Part shown: positions 7,714-16,938 of the stretch, in pieces
How the letters are laid out: each line of letters opens with the position of its first letter
Position numbering within the stretch: the stretch's first letter is position 1
Origin: Opitutia bacterium
Lineage (GTDB): Bacteria > Verrucomicrobiota > Verrucomicrobiae > Opitutales > Opitutaceae
Direction of reading: 5' to 3'
Length of the DNA: 23,813 nucleotides
Assembly (NCBI GenBank): GCA_947442255.1
Contig: CANEVO010000067.1
Location: 1-23,813, forward strand
Notes under the pieces: model-generated
Told to the model about the DNA's origin: nothing
The model's input: only the letters and a program-made list of their open reading frames with translations
Databases searched by the model: none
Position numbers and translations under genes: made by a program

Positions 7714-9540
7714 TCAAGGGGTGCGGCGCGGCAGGAAACCAAGGCGTTCGAAGAGCGGCACGATGGTCATCGCGCCGACATCTACGAGACCCTTGTCCGT
7801 CAGCCGGAATTCCGGGATCACCGACAACGGCAGCAGGTTGAATCCCATGTAGGGCACCTTGCATCCAATTCGTCTCCATGCCCGCTTCAGGGCGGTCGTC
7901 TGTCGGGCCACCTCGTGGGCGCGCAGATCGGACAGCAATCCGGCAATCGGCAGCGGCACCGAGGCGAGGACCTTGCTCCCGCGCACCACGCAAACTCCGC
8001 CGCGCATGGCCTTAACCGTCGCCAGCGCGAGTTGCATCTCCGCCTCATTCGTCCCGGCGATCACGATGTTGTGCGCATCGTGTCCCACGCTGCTCGCCAC
8101 GGCCCCCGACTTGAGCCCGAAGTCCCGCAACAGCCCGCGCCCTACGTTGCCGTTCTTCCCGTGGCGCTCCACGACGGCGAGAAAGCAGAGATTCTTCCGC
8201 GCGAAGTGCTCGTCCCAACTGGCCGCGGCCGGCAGGACGAGTTGCTCCCGCTTCGTCACAATCCCGAGCGACACCAACCGGATGACGTTCGCCGTGACCT
8301 TTTTCTCGGGCAACGGAGTGGTCAGGGTCACGCGCCGCGGCAGCTTGATGGTGCGATAGGCCGCCACAGGATAACGGTAGCGCCGCTCCAGGGCCTGCTC
8401 GAGCAGCGGAGTGATCTTCCGTCGTTCGACGACCAGTTGGCCCCCGAACCAGGTATTCTGCACCTCAAGGGCTTCGTTGAGCAGCACCACGTCAGCCCGA
8501 CGCGAAGGCCCCAATCCGCCGAACTCGCCATCCATTGCGTAGCGGGTCGCTGGATGCAGCGAGCCCATGCTCCAAGCAGTGGTCGTGCGCAACCCCGCGG
8601 CCACCGCCTGGCGGACGACCCAGTCCAGGCCAAAGAGAAAAAGATCATCCGCGTCACGGTCGTCAGTGCAGACGCAGACGCGCTTCGGGTTGGCTCCCAG
8701 CTCGGTCACGGCCTTGATCGCCTGCGGCAGCGAGTGCCACGGCGTCTGCGGATTCCCTCCGCGCAGAAAGACCCAAACGCCATTCTCCAGAAAATCGTTC
8801 GCGATCTCGCGATCGATGGCCTCATGCGTGTCGCTCACGCCACTGGCCGCGCCCGCCGCGACATACTCCCGGCCGTAGATGTGGCCGCAGACCGGCCGGC
8901 CGCGACGCAGCGCCTCGGCGAGAATGGCGTGACTGCGGGCGTCGCCCATGGCCACGGGGATATAATCCATCTTCTCGCCGAGGGCAGCCGCCTCGGGCCA
9001 GCGATCGAAGATGCGTCCAATCTTCGCCGGCGTCAGATCACCGCCCGCGGTCTCGAGCCTCGAATTGGTGGCGGGCACGGTGCTCGGCACCGTGAGAAAA
9101 ATGGACAGCGGCGCGCGGCGCGCGTCCTCCAACATCCATTCAATGCCTGCGACATCGGAGACGTTGCCAATCTCGTGGGAGTCGCAAAAGACCGTGGTGG
9201 TCCCGTTGAGCAGGGCGGCCTCGGCGAAGGCTCCCGCGGTCATCATGCTGCTCTCGATGTGCACATGCGGATCAACGAGCCCTGGCGCGAGGATGCCGCC
9301 CCGCGCATCGTAAACGTGTGCGCCTTTCAACCCGGACTTGCGATAGGTCCCGGCTGGGTGGGTCACGGCGATGCGGCCGGACTTAATCCACACCTCGCGT
9401 TCGCGATGGATCCGCTCGGTGTACGTCGAGAGCACGCGGGCTCCCGTGATTACCTGATCCGGCGCCAACCGGCCCATCGCCACCGCGGCCAGTTGCCGGG
9501 TGACCCGATGCAGGGGCGGAACCGAAAAGCGCGTGAGCAT
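7714..9540 (-). CDS. ade: Adenine deaminase
   Basis: A 608-residue member of the amidohydrolase superfamily that converts adenine to hypoxanthine and ammonia (EC 3.5.4.2) in the cytoplasm for purine salvage. Metal-site and family motifs are intact: [13 protein letters not shown] with H92 and H94, CDSHEIGNV with H122-E123, CGHIYG with H220, SDTHE with H239-E240, and [11 protein letters not shown] with D293-D294. The C-terminal domain shows the usual [14 protein letters not shown] and [13 protein letters not shown] blocks. Length is close to the E. coli enzyme (about 590). The ATG at 9540 is kept because residues 11-36 ([19 protein letters not shown]) align with the N-terminal helix of the family, although no Shine-Dalgarno is visible. 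It lies 120 bp downstream of the envelope operon in the same direction and may be read through from it, but no functional link is apparent. Confidence 0.93.
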   Translation of the reverse strand: MLTRFSVPPLHRVTRQLAAVAMGRLAPDQVITGARVLSTYTERIHREREVWIKSGRIAVTHPAGTYRKSGLKGAHVYDARGGILAPGLVDPHVHIESSMMTAGAFAEAALLNGTTTVFCDSHEIGNVSDVAGIEWMLEDARRAPLSIFLTVPSTVPATNSRLETAGGDLTPAKIGRIFDRWPEAAALGEKMDYIPVAMGDARSHAILAEALRRGRPVCGHIYGREYVAAGAASGVSDTHEAIDREIANDFLENGVWVFLRGGNPQTPWHSLPQAIKAVTELGANPKRVCVCTDDRDADDLFLFGLDWVVRQAVAAGLRTTTAWSMGSLHPATRYAMDGEFGGLGPSRRADVVLLNEALEVQNTWFGGQLVVERRKITPLLEQALERRYRYPVAAYRTIKLPRRVTLTTPLPEKKVTANVIRLVSLGIVTKREQLVLPAAASWDEHFARKNLCFLAVVERHGKNGNVGRGLLRDFGLKSGAVASSVGHDAHNIVIAGTNEAEMQLALATVKAMRGGVCVVRGSKVLASVPLPIAGLLSDLRAHEVARQTTALKRAWRRIGCKVPYMGFNLLPLSVIPEFRLTDKGLVDVGAMTIVPLFERLGFLPRRTP

Positions 9541-9660
9541 GCCCGTAGCGAAGCAAGCGTTGCGCCGGCCGGGAAGGATTATTGCCGGACTAAGCCGGAA
9601 CCGTGCAGTAGGAAAACGCGAAGAGGCGAACTTTGTGACCGCGGCGTGAGCAGCGGGACT

Positions 9661-10647
9661 TCAGGTGCCGGCGTAGAGCGCCGCCAATTCCAACAGCCGC
9701 TCTTCGAGTTCCCGAAGGTAGGCTTCCTCCGACAGCTTGGGTTTTCGTTCGCGAAGTTTCCCGAGTTCGAGCTCCAAGGCATCGCGCTTCGCCCGCAGTT
9801 CCGCGGTCATGTGCTGCTCGGCGTTGCTGCGCACGAGGTGAAACTGATGGGCCCGTGCGCCGTCGAGCGGGGCGTTATCGTCGGCCTTCTTGGTGGCGCG
9901 GACGCCGCGGAACCAATCGAAGGGCGTCCCGAGTCCGTCGCCGTTGTCGTCGACCAGGGCATGTTCAGTCGCGAGCCGGCCCTCGGTCTTGTAGAACTCA
10001 GCCGTCCGATACGAGGCGCTCAGGAACGCCTCGAGCAGGGAAATCTGGCTGTCTTTGTCCAAGTCGCTCTTCAGGTCCGGCAGCGCCTCGGCGAGATACT
10101 TTCCGAAGCGGGCATAATTTTGTTCATAGCCGCTGCGGGTCGAGGTCACGATGACCCGATTCGGGCCCGCGAGCCGTGCCAGAAAAGGCGCGCTCGCCGA
10201 GGTGGTATCGATGATCGCGATCGGTCGCTGGAACGGCTTCAGCCACTCGGCCAGGTCCGTGGCGGACACATCAGGTCCGCGGAGATTCAACTTCGCTTCC
10301 TTGCCGTCGAAGGTTCCATGCCCCGCGAGGACGAGCCAGAGTTCGCCTTTGCCGTCCTTCGGTTCAGCCGCGAGCGCCTCCTTCAAGGCCTCGCGATCGC
10401 CGGTCCCACCCGACGGACCTGTCCCAATGGCCACATGGCTGGCATCGGCGTCCGTGCTGGCCTTGGCCCACGCCACGGCTTGCTGCTCAATATCGGGCTG
10501 GTAGGCCTGATCCCCGGCGGCACCCGCCACCATGATGACGGTGGAGCGGGCCAGGCCGGCGTCGTCGGCGGCGAAACCGGCGAACGGCAGCAACCCGAAC
10601 GCCACGGACAGAGCCCGCCGCCATGACATCGAACCATGGGTGTTCAC
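9661..10647 (-). CDS. Exported legumain/caspase-like (C13-like) protein lacking cysteine
   Basis: The GTG at 10647 is chosen because it overlaps the upstream TGA (GTGA) and follows GGAAGGGA at proper spacing, giving 328 residues. Residues 1-26 form a signal peptide (SWRRALSVAFGLLPFAGFA). The fold markers of caspase/legumain-like peptidases are present: a first strand STVIMVAGAAGD and the His-Gly pair H110-G111 in LVLAGHGTFDG. Where the nucleophile Cys should follow the next strand, the sequence reads IIDTTSAS (145-152), and the whole protein has no Cys. Two calcium-type loops follow, DLDKDSQISLLEAF at 195-208 and DDNGDG at 233-238, and a C-terminal helix or coiled coil spans about 276-325. 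It is probably a non-catalytic binding or scaffold member of the operon, or one using another nucleophile. That is inference. Confidence 0.8.
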   Translation of the reverse strand: MNTHGSMSWRRALSVAFGLLPFAGFAADDAGLARSTVIMVAGAAGDQAYQPDIEQQAVAWAKASTDADASHVAIGTGPSGGTGDREALKEALAAEPKDGKGELWLVLAGHGTFDGKEAKLNLRGPDVSATDLAEWLKPFQRPIAIIDTTSASAPFLARLAGPNRVIVTSTRSGYEQNYARFGKYLAEALPDLKSDLDKDSQISLLEAFLSASYRTAEFYKTEGRLATEHALVDDNGDGLGTPFDWFRGVRATKKADDNAPLDGARAHQFHLVRSNAEQHMTAELRAKRDALELELGKLRERKPKLSEEAYLRELEERLLELAALYAGT

Positions 10648-13040
10648 GGCATTCCCTTCCAGCGGCGCAGGCCCCACTCGGCCAGCAGGCAAGCGAGCGC
10701 GAACGCGAAGAGCGCGGGCGTATGCCAGGCGGGATACGACCAAGTTTCCATCACGGGAGCCTTCAACTGCGGCAGCCGCCGGGCAAATTTTTCCAACTCG
10801 GCCATCGGCACCATCTGGCCTCCGGTCTTGCGCGCGATTTCCTCCAACAGCGCCTGATTCGGGGCCAGCGACCGAAACTCCTCGGCCGCGAGATCCGTGC
10901 TCCAGCCCGCCTCGGCGCGGCCCAGGTCGGCGCCCGCGGTGTTCTTCACCGTGGCGGTCGCTTTGTAGCCACCGGTCTGCCGCGGCACGTAGGCAACCTG
11001 GTAGAGACCGGGTTCGCTCAGCGCCGACTCGGCTTCCAATTTGATCGGCGCACCCGGCGTGGTGCCGTCGAAGACGACCGGCTCCACCTCCAGCATCACG
11101 CTGGCATCGTCCACCGGCTGGAATTTTTCGTCGCGCACCCGCACCTGGATCGAGACGGAGCCGTTGGCATCCGCCGGCACCGGTTCCACAGTCAACTGCA
11201 CCCGCGTCGGCACATCGGCGATCAGCCAGCGCACCAGCTGGCGCCAGGCCTTGTCCATGTCGGCCTTGGCATTCGCATCCTTGAATCCCCAGCGCCAGAC
11301 ATCGCCGATCATGAGCGCGGCACTGCGGCCCCGGCCAAACCGCTGGACCGCCAGCGCCGGCATCTCGGTGCCCTTGGCGTCCTTCACGGTCGCAATCACG
11401 CTCGCGCCCGGCTTCACGCCGCGCACGCGGTTGAAGACTTCCATCGCCTTCATCCCATCGATTCGCGAACGCTCGTCCGCCTCGTTGTCCCGGAGGCGCG
11501 CCCAGGCCTGCAGCCAGCCTTCGCGGGCCAGCTGGTAGTTCACCGGGCCGGGGGGCTCGTTCTGATCCTCGTTGCGATCGAGGTAAACAGGCAGCGCCTC
11601 CCCGATTGGGGTGTGGAGGTAATTACCCTCTTGAAAACTTTCCATGCCCCCGAGCATCAGCAGCCCGCCCCCGCGCTCGGACACAAACTTCTGCAACAGC
11701 AGCGCCTGCTCGGGCGCAAAGAACTCCGCCTCGAGATCGTCGAGGATGACCGCATGGTAACCGTAGAGATCCTCCGGCGTCCGGGGAAATCCGGCGCGGA
11801 GCTCCGTCTCGTCGCGCGTATTCAACCGCACGAGCACCGGCTGATCGTAGCGCTGCACCTCGTCGGGCGACTGGTTGCCGAAACCGCGGAAAAGCGGATT
11901 GCTCGTCTCGCCCACCCGACCACGAAAATCGAACTTCGGCTCGCGCTTGGCCACGCGGATCAGGCCGACGAGCTGCACCTGGCGATCCTCATCGATTGCG
12001 CGATTGAGAAACTTAAACTCCCAGTTCGGCCGTCCCGAGACGTAGAGCACGCGGAACGGTCCCTCGCCTCGATCGACGGAGATCACCCGGCTGTTGTTCG
12101 CGAGCGTCGCCTCCCCGCTCTTTGGCGCGGCGTCGTCCGCCGCCGGCGCGGGCGGCGTCGTGACGGCCGCGGCATCGGCCCGGCTGGAGACACGCACTTG
12201 ATAATAGGAAAGGCCCGGAGCATCCGGCTTGAGCTGAAAGCGAAAAGCGAGCGCCTCACCGTCCGCCCGGCCGTCCATCGTCTGTTCCTCGACCGTCTTG
12301 CCCTCCCGATCCACCAGGCGCGCCACGATGGGCGAGCCGCGATAACCCGCGGTGCTGACGTTGGCCTGCACCGACACCGGCGCATCCTCAAAGGAGCTTT
12401 GGGTGACAGCCACCTGCTGCACGGCAATGTCGCGCACCGGATCGGGCTTGCCGATGACGACTGGATAAATCGGCGGCAGCCCCGCCAGGTCAGGCACACC
12501 GGCTGGCAGGTCGGTCGCGTTTCCGTCCGTCAGGAGGAGGACGCCGGCGAGTGGACGGCCCTGGAAGCGATCCTTAATGGCCCGCAGCGCAGAACCCAGA
12601 GCCGTCGCGCGACCGTCGAAGGTGAGTTCATGAAAGTCCGTCGTGGCCTGCAGCCGAGTGTCGAACACGTAGCGCCGCACATCGAAGGTCTCGGCGAGTG
12701 CCGCCTGCCAGCCGAGCTTCTGAAGATCGAGGAGCTCCCGCAGGCTGTCACCGCGGCTGCGATTGTCGCCCGCGTCATGAATTTGCAGTCCCTGGCTGTT
12801 GTCGGCGACCACGGCGAAGAGATTGACGCCCGGGCGCGCCCGCTGGCCGAGCCACAGGGGTTCCAACAGGCAGAAGGCGAGCGCCAGCAGGCCGACGATC
12901 TTCAGCGTGAGGCAAACCCACCGCAGCGGCTGCCCCGCCGCGGCGCGGTAACTCCACGCCAGGACCAGGGCGGCAATGCCGACAAAGGCGACGGCGGGCC
13001 AAAGCCAGTTCCAACCGGAGAAGGTAAGCGACGTGGGCAT
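10644..13040 (-). CDS. Membrane VWA protein with a glutamine-amidotransferase-like domain
   Basis: A 798-residue protein anchored by two N-terminal helices (about 11-29 and 41-61) and one C-terminal helix (about 774-790), with a large periplasmic part between. After the second helix comes a VWA-like domain whose metal site is degenerate: D80-N-S82-Q-G84 instead of DxSxS, with LLLTDGNATD further on. A beta-sandwich region follows (about 220-340), then a class-I GATase-like domain (about 345-560) with GYHAVILDDLEAEFF and FVSERGGGLLMLGGMESF; the nucleophile Cys is absent. A third beta domain ends near 740. The only cysteines seem to lie in the membrane helices. Close relatives are often annotated simply as VWA or 'glutamine amidotransferase' proteins. 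It is translationally coupled to the C13-like gene (GTGA overlap) and follows the DUF4175-like gene by 91 bp. Likely role: envelope-side partner of the MoxR system. Confidence 0.82.
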   Translation of the reverse strand: MPTSLTFSGWNWLWPAVAFVGIAALVLAWSYRAAAGQPLRWVCLTLKIVGLLALAFCLLEPLWLGQRARPGVNLFAVVADNSQGLQIHDAGDNRSRGDSLRELLDLQKLGWQAALAETFDVRRYVFDTRLQATTDFHELTFDGRATALGSALRAIKDRFQGRPLAGVLLLTDGNATDLPAGVPDLAGLPPIYPVVIGKPDPVRDIAVQQVAVTQSSFEDAPVSVQANVSTAGYRGSPIVARLVDREGKTVEEQTMDGRADGEALAFRFQLKPDAPGLSYYQVRVSSRADAAAVTTPPAPAADDAAPKSGEATLANNSRVISVDRGEGPFRVLYVSGRPNWEFKFLNRAIDEDRQVQLVGLIRVAKREPKFDFRGRVGETSNPLFRGFGNQSPDEVQRYDQPVLVRLNTRDETELRAGFPRTPEDLYGYHAVILDDLEAEFFAPEQALLLQKFVSERGGGLLMLGGMESFQEGNYLHTPIGEALPVYLDRNEDQNEPPGPVNYQLAREGWLQAWARLRDNEADERSRIDGMKAMEVFNRVRGVKPGASVIATVKDAKGTEMPALAVQRFGRGRSAALMIGDVWRWGFKDANAKADMDKAWRQLVRWLIADVPTRVQLTVEPVPADANGSVSIQVRVRDEKFQPVDDASVMLEVEPVVFDGTTPGAPIKLEAESALSEPGLYQVAYVPRQTGGYKATATVKNTAGADLGRAEAGWSTDLAAEEFRSLAPNQALLEEIARKTGGQMVPMAELEKFARRLPQLKAPVMETWSYPAWHTPALFAFALACLLAEWGLRRWKGMP
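10653..10660 (-). promoter_or_regulatory. Ribosome binding site that fixes a GTG start
   Basis: On the minus strand GGAAGGGA lies 5 nt before the GTG at 10647, inside the end of the upstream VWA/GATase gene. It supports this GTG over the later ATG at 10629 and suggests translational coupling. Confidence 0.65.
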
Positions 13041-13131
13041 GCCGGTCAGTAGGCCGCCGGGGCGACGCTAAATTTAGTGGGGTTGAGCGGCAGCCGAGAC
13101 GAAATCGAACGGGCCGGGAGAGTGGCAGTGA

Positions 13132-16100
13132 TCATTTGTCCTTACCCAGCTCCTCGTAGTATTTCCGCACGGCCTCGGCAAAGCGGTTCGGCACCGGATC
13201 GCGATCGATGGGGGCGAGCAGATCCTTCGGGTCGCGGCGGGCGAGCTCCTCGGCCACACGAGTACGCACCTCGACCAGTGGCTTGATGATCTCGAGTTCT
13301 ACCACGGTCCAATCCGGCTTCTTCAACTCCTGACGAAAATCGCGCCGCAGCAACCGGGCACGTTCGCGCGCGGTGGCCACCGCGTTCCGGAGTTCAGGAG
13401 AATCGAGCAACTGTTCGACATCACCGAGACGCTCAGCCCAGCGCGCAAAGTCCTCGCCCGTGATCGGTCCGCCAGCGAAACGGCCTTCGTTCCAGGCTCC
13501 GACTCCACCACCCCCGCCGCCGCCACCACTAAGAATCGCGTCGAGGCTGAGGCCGCCACGGTTGCCACCGGTTTGACCGCGCCCGCCGCGACCTTCTGTC
13601 AGCTGACCGCGGCCACCCTGCTGGCCATTAGCCTCGCTAGGCTGGGTCCCATCCGCATTGCCACCCTGTCCGCCGGGACTGTTGCCACCTTGGGTAACGC
13701 CGGGCTGACCCGACTGGCCAGCTTGTCCGGGCTGGCCTGACTGTCCGGGTTGGCCGTTTTGCGCTAGGCGGTCACCCTGCGGTTCGCCCGCAGCCCCGGG
13801 CTGGCCGGGTTGCGGCTCGCTGCCCTGTCCCGGCTGGCCATTGGCCGCTTGCTGTTCCCCGGGCGCGCCCGGTTGGCCCGCTTGGCCAGGCTGTCCCGGC
13901 TGGCCGGGTTTGGGTGCTCCGCCGCCGGCCTGCGCGATCTCGCGGGCCAGTTGATCCGTCAATTCGTCGAGCTCCGATTGTGCGAGCTTCAACTGCTCGG
14001 CGTCGTCGCCGAGTACGCTTTCCGCGGCGCGTTCGACGCCCTTCTTCAGGTCATCGATCTCCGTGCGGGCCCGCTGTCCGGCCTGCCCGGCCTCGGCGAG
14101 GAAGCCGTCGCGCAGGAGTTCGCGCGTGAGGTCGAGTGCCTTGCCGCTCTGGTCGCTCTCGCCGGCCTTTTGCAGGCGATCATATAAATCGCGGGTGAGC
14201 CGGCCCGAGCCCAAGAGCTCCTGCCGCATCTGCTTCACGCTGTTGGCATCGTCCTGGCTGAGCTTGCGGAGGCTGTCGTAAAGCTGACGCGAGAGCAGCG
14301 GCTCGGTATTCTCGGCCTGTTCGGAGACCTGCGTCGCCTTCTCCACGATCTGGTTCATCCGCTCCTTTTGCTCGACCAGCTTGTCGAGCGCCTCCTTGCG
14401 GTCGCCCGTGTCGCTGAGAGTGCGACGCTGCGTCGCCGAGTTATTGAGCGCGTCGAGTTTCTGAGAAACCTGCTCCTGTTCGCGGGCGAGCTCGCGGGCC
14501 TCGTTGCGCATGTCCCGCATGTCCTCGGCAAACTGGCTGGAGTTTTCCTTGCGCATGTCATCGCGCAACTGCTGCAACTGCCGCTGCGCCCGCGTCCCGG
14601 ACGCCAGAGCCTGCGCCACCGAACCATCCGCGGCAGCATCGGCGGCCTTCTGCAGGTCGTCGCGCGTTTCCTCGAGCTGCTTCCGCTGCTCGGCCATGCT
14701 GGACTGGTTTTCGGCGCGATCCATTCGCTGTTTCACCTCATCGGCATCGGCCAGCATCTGCCGCTGTTCTTCCTCGAGCCGCTTGAGTCGTTTCTTGATC
14801 TCCTCGCGCTCCTGCTCGCTGCGAGCCTCTTGGAGCGAGGTCTGCAATTCCTTCAGGCGCTCGTTCAAGTCCTGTTGCCGCCGCGCCAGCTGTTGCAGCC
14901 GGTTCATCACCGCGAGTTGCTCCGTGCGTTCCTGGTTCTGGGGCGAGCGCGCCTGGCGCTGGGTCTCGTAGCGGTTCTGGTTCTGCTTCAGGTCGAGCTG
15001 ATCGATCTGCCGCTGAGTCATCTGACCGCCACCGCCGCCGCCGCCACCGCGCTGCCCGCGGGTGACATTGGTTTCGCGGGCCTGCAGCTTCAACAAGGCC
15101 TGATAGGCCGCCTGTTCGGCGGGCAGTGCCTGCGCCAACGGCCCCGGTTCCTTCTCCGCCGCCTTCAATTTCTCGAGCGCGGTTTCCATCTCCTGCGTTA
15201 CCGCTTTCCACAGCGACTGCCGCCGCGGGGACTGCGCCTCGCCGGCCTGTTCCTTCGCCTGGGAGAGAGCCTCGGACTGCGACTCCTGCACGACCTTGGC
15301 GTCCTCGGCATAGTGATCCGACTGGCCGTCGCGTTGGAGCTTCCAGGTCGCATTGATAATCTGTTTCTGCAGGTCGGTGAGCTTGCGGGCCTCGCTGCCC
15401 CCGCCACCGCCTCCGCCGCCCTGCTGTTGCTGATCCTCGCCGGACATCTGGTTCTCGCGAAAGATCTCATCGAACGGCCGCACCTCAGCGAAATAGAGAT
15501 CGCCGTTCGTGCGCCGGACTTTGCCATCGGGTCCGATGTCGTCGGCCCAGACATGCCACGAGATCAGATCGTCCGGCTTGGCCTCGAGTTCCTCGAGCTG
15601 CAGCAGATGGGCAATCGTCCGCTTTTCCTTGGCCACGGCGTCGCGCCCGAGCTCGATGCTCTTGGGTTCCGCACCGCCCACCGAGTAGGCCAGCCCATAG
15701 GCGGGCGAACCAAAATCGTCCCACACCGTGCCATCGAACGCGATTTCCTCGAGCGCCGAGGGACGCAAGTCGCCGCGCGGGGACGTGAGCTTCACCTCGG
15801 GAGGACGGTTCGGCTGCACATCGATCGCGAAGGAGGTCGCGATCTTGTTCGTCCGACCCTCGGCATCGACCAGCTGCAAGTCGTACGACTGGCTCTTTTC
15901 CGGCACGAAGTCTGGGAGCGAGGCCACGGCCTTGTCGGGTGACACCACCAGCGGAATCACCGTTTTCTGGGCGTCCCGGGCCACGAGCCTGGCGGAGGCG
16001 ACCGGCTTGTTCAACTGGAGCTCCACGTTGAGTTTCGTGCCTTCGACCGCACTGACACGCCGGGTGTCCTCGATGCGCTTGCGCGCCAATTTGGTGTATT

Positions 16101-16938
16101 CTGGAAACGTCAACTCGACGTCCGACCGCGCCAGCTTGGGATGCTCGAACACGCTGACCTTGAAATCCCGGGTCTTCTGCCCGCGATACTCGAGATGATA
16201 GACGAAGTCGCCCGCCACATCCGGCACGCTGCCGCCGAACACCGGATCGTTCATGTTCTTGACCAGGGGAATCGAGCGCGCCGCCGCGCCGTTCTCGCGC
16301 ACCACGAGCATGACCGAGGCCGGCAGCTGCTGACCGAAACGGGCCAGCACCACGAGGCTTTCGCCCTTCTCCACGGAGGTGTCGCCGGGCGTCACGGTCA
16401 TTCCATCGACGGCCGTCCAACGCGCGGTCTCGCCCATGATTGGATCGACGCGCAGATTGATCAGCGCAATGCCGAAGCCGGCCAGCGCGACCAGGTGCAG
16501 ACCTTGCACCGCCATGACGCGCTTCCGCGGCACCACCTGCGTCCAATCCTGTTCCTGGCTTCGGGCCGTCGCCTCCTGGAGCACGCGGTATTGAAGATAA
16601 CCGGGCTCCTGGCCGGTTTCGATCGTCTGCTGCACGGCCGTGAGCAGGAGTCCGTTCAATTCGGGATTCCGGTCCTCGACCTTGCGCGCGATCCAGCGGT
16701 AGTCCGGCCGCGTCTCGAAATGTCGCAACGCGATCGTCAGCGCCACCGTGGCGGCGAGCCCAACCATGGCCGGAAGGAGAAAGGGCGAGGTCCAGCCCGT
16801 CGCGCGTTGGAACACGATGAGCGCGATCGAGGCCAGGGCGGCAATCGCCCAGCATGCCGCCATCTTGCGCCACAGGCCGAGCCACTGAAACCGCCGGGCC
16901 ACCTGGTGCAGCCGGGATTTGAGAAAGTCGTTGTTCAT
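13132..16938 (-). CDS. Large DUF4175-like membrane protein with coiled coil and collagen-like repeats
   Basis: A 1268-residue protein. The ATG at 16938 overlaps the upstream TGA (ATGA) and follows GAGGTGG. Membrane helices are predicted at about 26-43, 52-71 and 142-160. A beta-rich extracytoplasmic region (about 165-480) contains FPEYTKLARKR-type bridging blocks and LTSPRGDLRPSALEEIAFDG. From about 515 to 1000 it is Gln/Glu/Arg-rich coiled coil (RLKRLEEEQRQMLADADEVKQRMDR region). Three separate runs of eight Gly lie at 507-514, 631-638 and 1138-1145, and Gly-X-Y collagen-like triplets between about 1012 and 1082. A conserved-looking helical tail ends at KYYEELGKDK. The overall plan matches DUF4175-type proteins found next to MoxR/VWA genes, but the family call is by pattern only. 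It probably forms an elongated envelope scaffold. Confidence 0.75.
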   Translation of the reverse strand: MNNDFLKSRLHQVARRFQWLGLWRKMAACWAIAALASIALIVFQRATGWTSPFLLPAMVGLAATVALTIALRHFETRPDYRWIARKVEDRNPELNGLLLTAVQQTIETGQEPGYLQYRVLQEATARSQEQDWTQVVPRKRVMAVQGLHLVALAGFGIALINLRVDPIMGETARWTAVDGMTVTPGDTSVEKGESLVVLARFGQQLPASVMLVVRENGAAARSIPLVKNMNDPVFGGSVPDVAGDFVYHLEYRGQKTRDFKVSVFEHPKLARSDVELTFPEYTKLARKRIEDTRRVSAVEGTKLNVELQLNKPVASARLVARDAQKTVIPLVVSPDKAVASLPDFVPEKSQSYDLQLVDAEGRTNKIATSFAIDVQPNRPPEVKLTSPRGDLRPSALEEIAFDGTVWDDFGSPAYGLAYSVGGAEPKSIELGRDAVAKEKRTIAHLLQLEELEAKPDDLISWHVWADDIGPDGKVRRTNGDLYFAEVRPFDEIFRENQMSGEDQQQQGGGGGGGGSEARKLTDLQKQIINATWKLQRDGQSDHYAEDAKVVQESQSEALSQAKEQAGEAQSPRRQSLWKAVTQEMETALEKLKAAEKEPGPLAQALPAEQAAYQALLKLQARETNVTRGQRGGGGGGGGQMTQRQIDQLDLKQNQNRYETQRQARSPQNQERTEQLAVMNRLQQLARRQQDLNERLKELQTSLQEARSEQEREEIKKRLKRLEEEQRQMLADADEVKQRMDRAENQSSMAEQRKQLEETRDDLQKAADAAADGSVAQALASGTRAQRQLQQLRDDMRKENSSQFAEDMRDMRNEARELAREQEQVSQKLDALNNSATQRRTLSDTGDRKEALDKLVEQKERMNQIVEKATQVSEQAENTEPLLSRQLYDSLRKLSQDDANSVKQMRQELLGSGRLTRDLYDRLQKAGESDQSGKALDLTRELLRDGFLAEAGQAGQRARTEIDDLKKGVERAAESVLGDDAEQLKLAQSELDELTDQLAREIAQAGGGAPKPGQPGQPGQAGQPGAPGEQQAANGQPGQGSEPQPGQPGAAGEPQGDRLAQNGQPGQSGQPGQAGQSGQPGVTQGGNSPGGQGGNADGTQPSEANGQQGGRGQLTEGRGGRGQTGGNRGGLSLDAILSGGGGGGGGVGAWNEGRFAGGPITGEDFARWAERLGDVEQLLDSPELRNAVATARERARLLRRDFRQELKKPDWTVVELEIIKPLVEVRTRVAEELARRDPKDLLAPIDRDPVPNRFAEAVRKYYEELGKDK
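13693..13905 (-). repeat. Coding region for collagen-like Gly-X-Y triplets
   Basis: Residues about 1012-1082 of the DUF4175-like protein contain three runs of Gly-X-Y: six triplets starting GQPGQPGQAGQ, three in GQPGAAGEP, and seven starting at Gly 1062. They are separated by short Gln/Asn-rich breaks. The DNA is correspondingly repetitive (recurring GGCCAGCCGGG-like units) and could vary in length by slippage. Confidence 0.8.

Noticed and set aside
9541..9660. Spacer between the operon and adenine deaminase examined for a terminator or promoter
   Set aside because: Only a four-pair CCGG dyad is present, with no T-run and no convincing promoter boxes.
7678..10626. A 982-codon open frame on the plus strand
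   Set aside because: It lies antisense to adenine deaminase and the legumain-like gene, both of which have clear family motifs. Its translation is Arg/His/Gly-rich with no recognisable domain, as expected for a GC-rich shadow frame.
10623..13052. An 809-codon open frame on the plus strand
   Set aside because: It mirrors the VWA/GATase gene exactly and has no motifs, signal or plausible start context.
13504..13527. Poly-Gly codon run as a possible frameshift or sequencing error site
   Set aside because: The reading frame continues on both sides with coherent protein sequence, and two other runs of the same length occur in the same gene.
13693..13905. Regularly repeated DNA that might suggest a CRISPR-like array
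   Set aside because: The period is 9 nt or less and is explained by Gly-X-Y codons; there are no spacers.
14368..15942. A 524-codon Leu-rich open frame on the plus strand that could pass for a membrane protein
   Set aside because: The Leu richness is the complement of the Gln/Glu/Lys coiled-coil codons of the DUF4175-like gene on the other strand.
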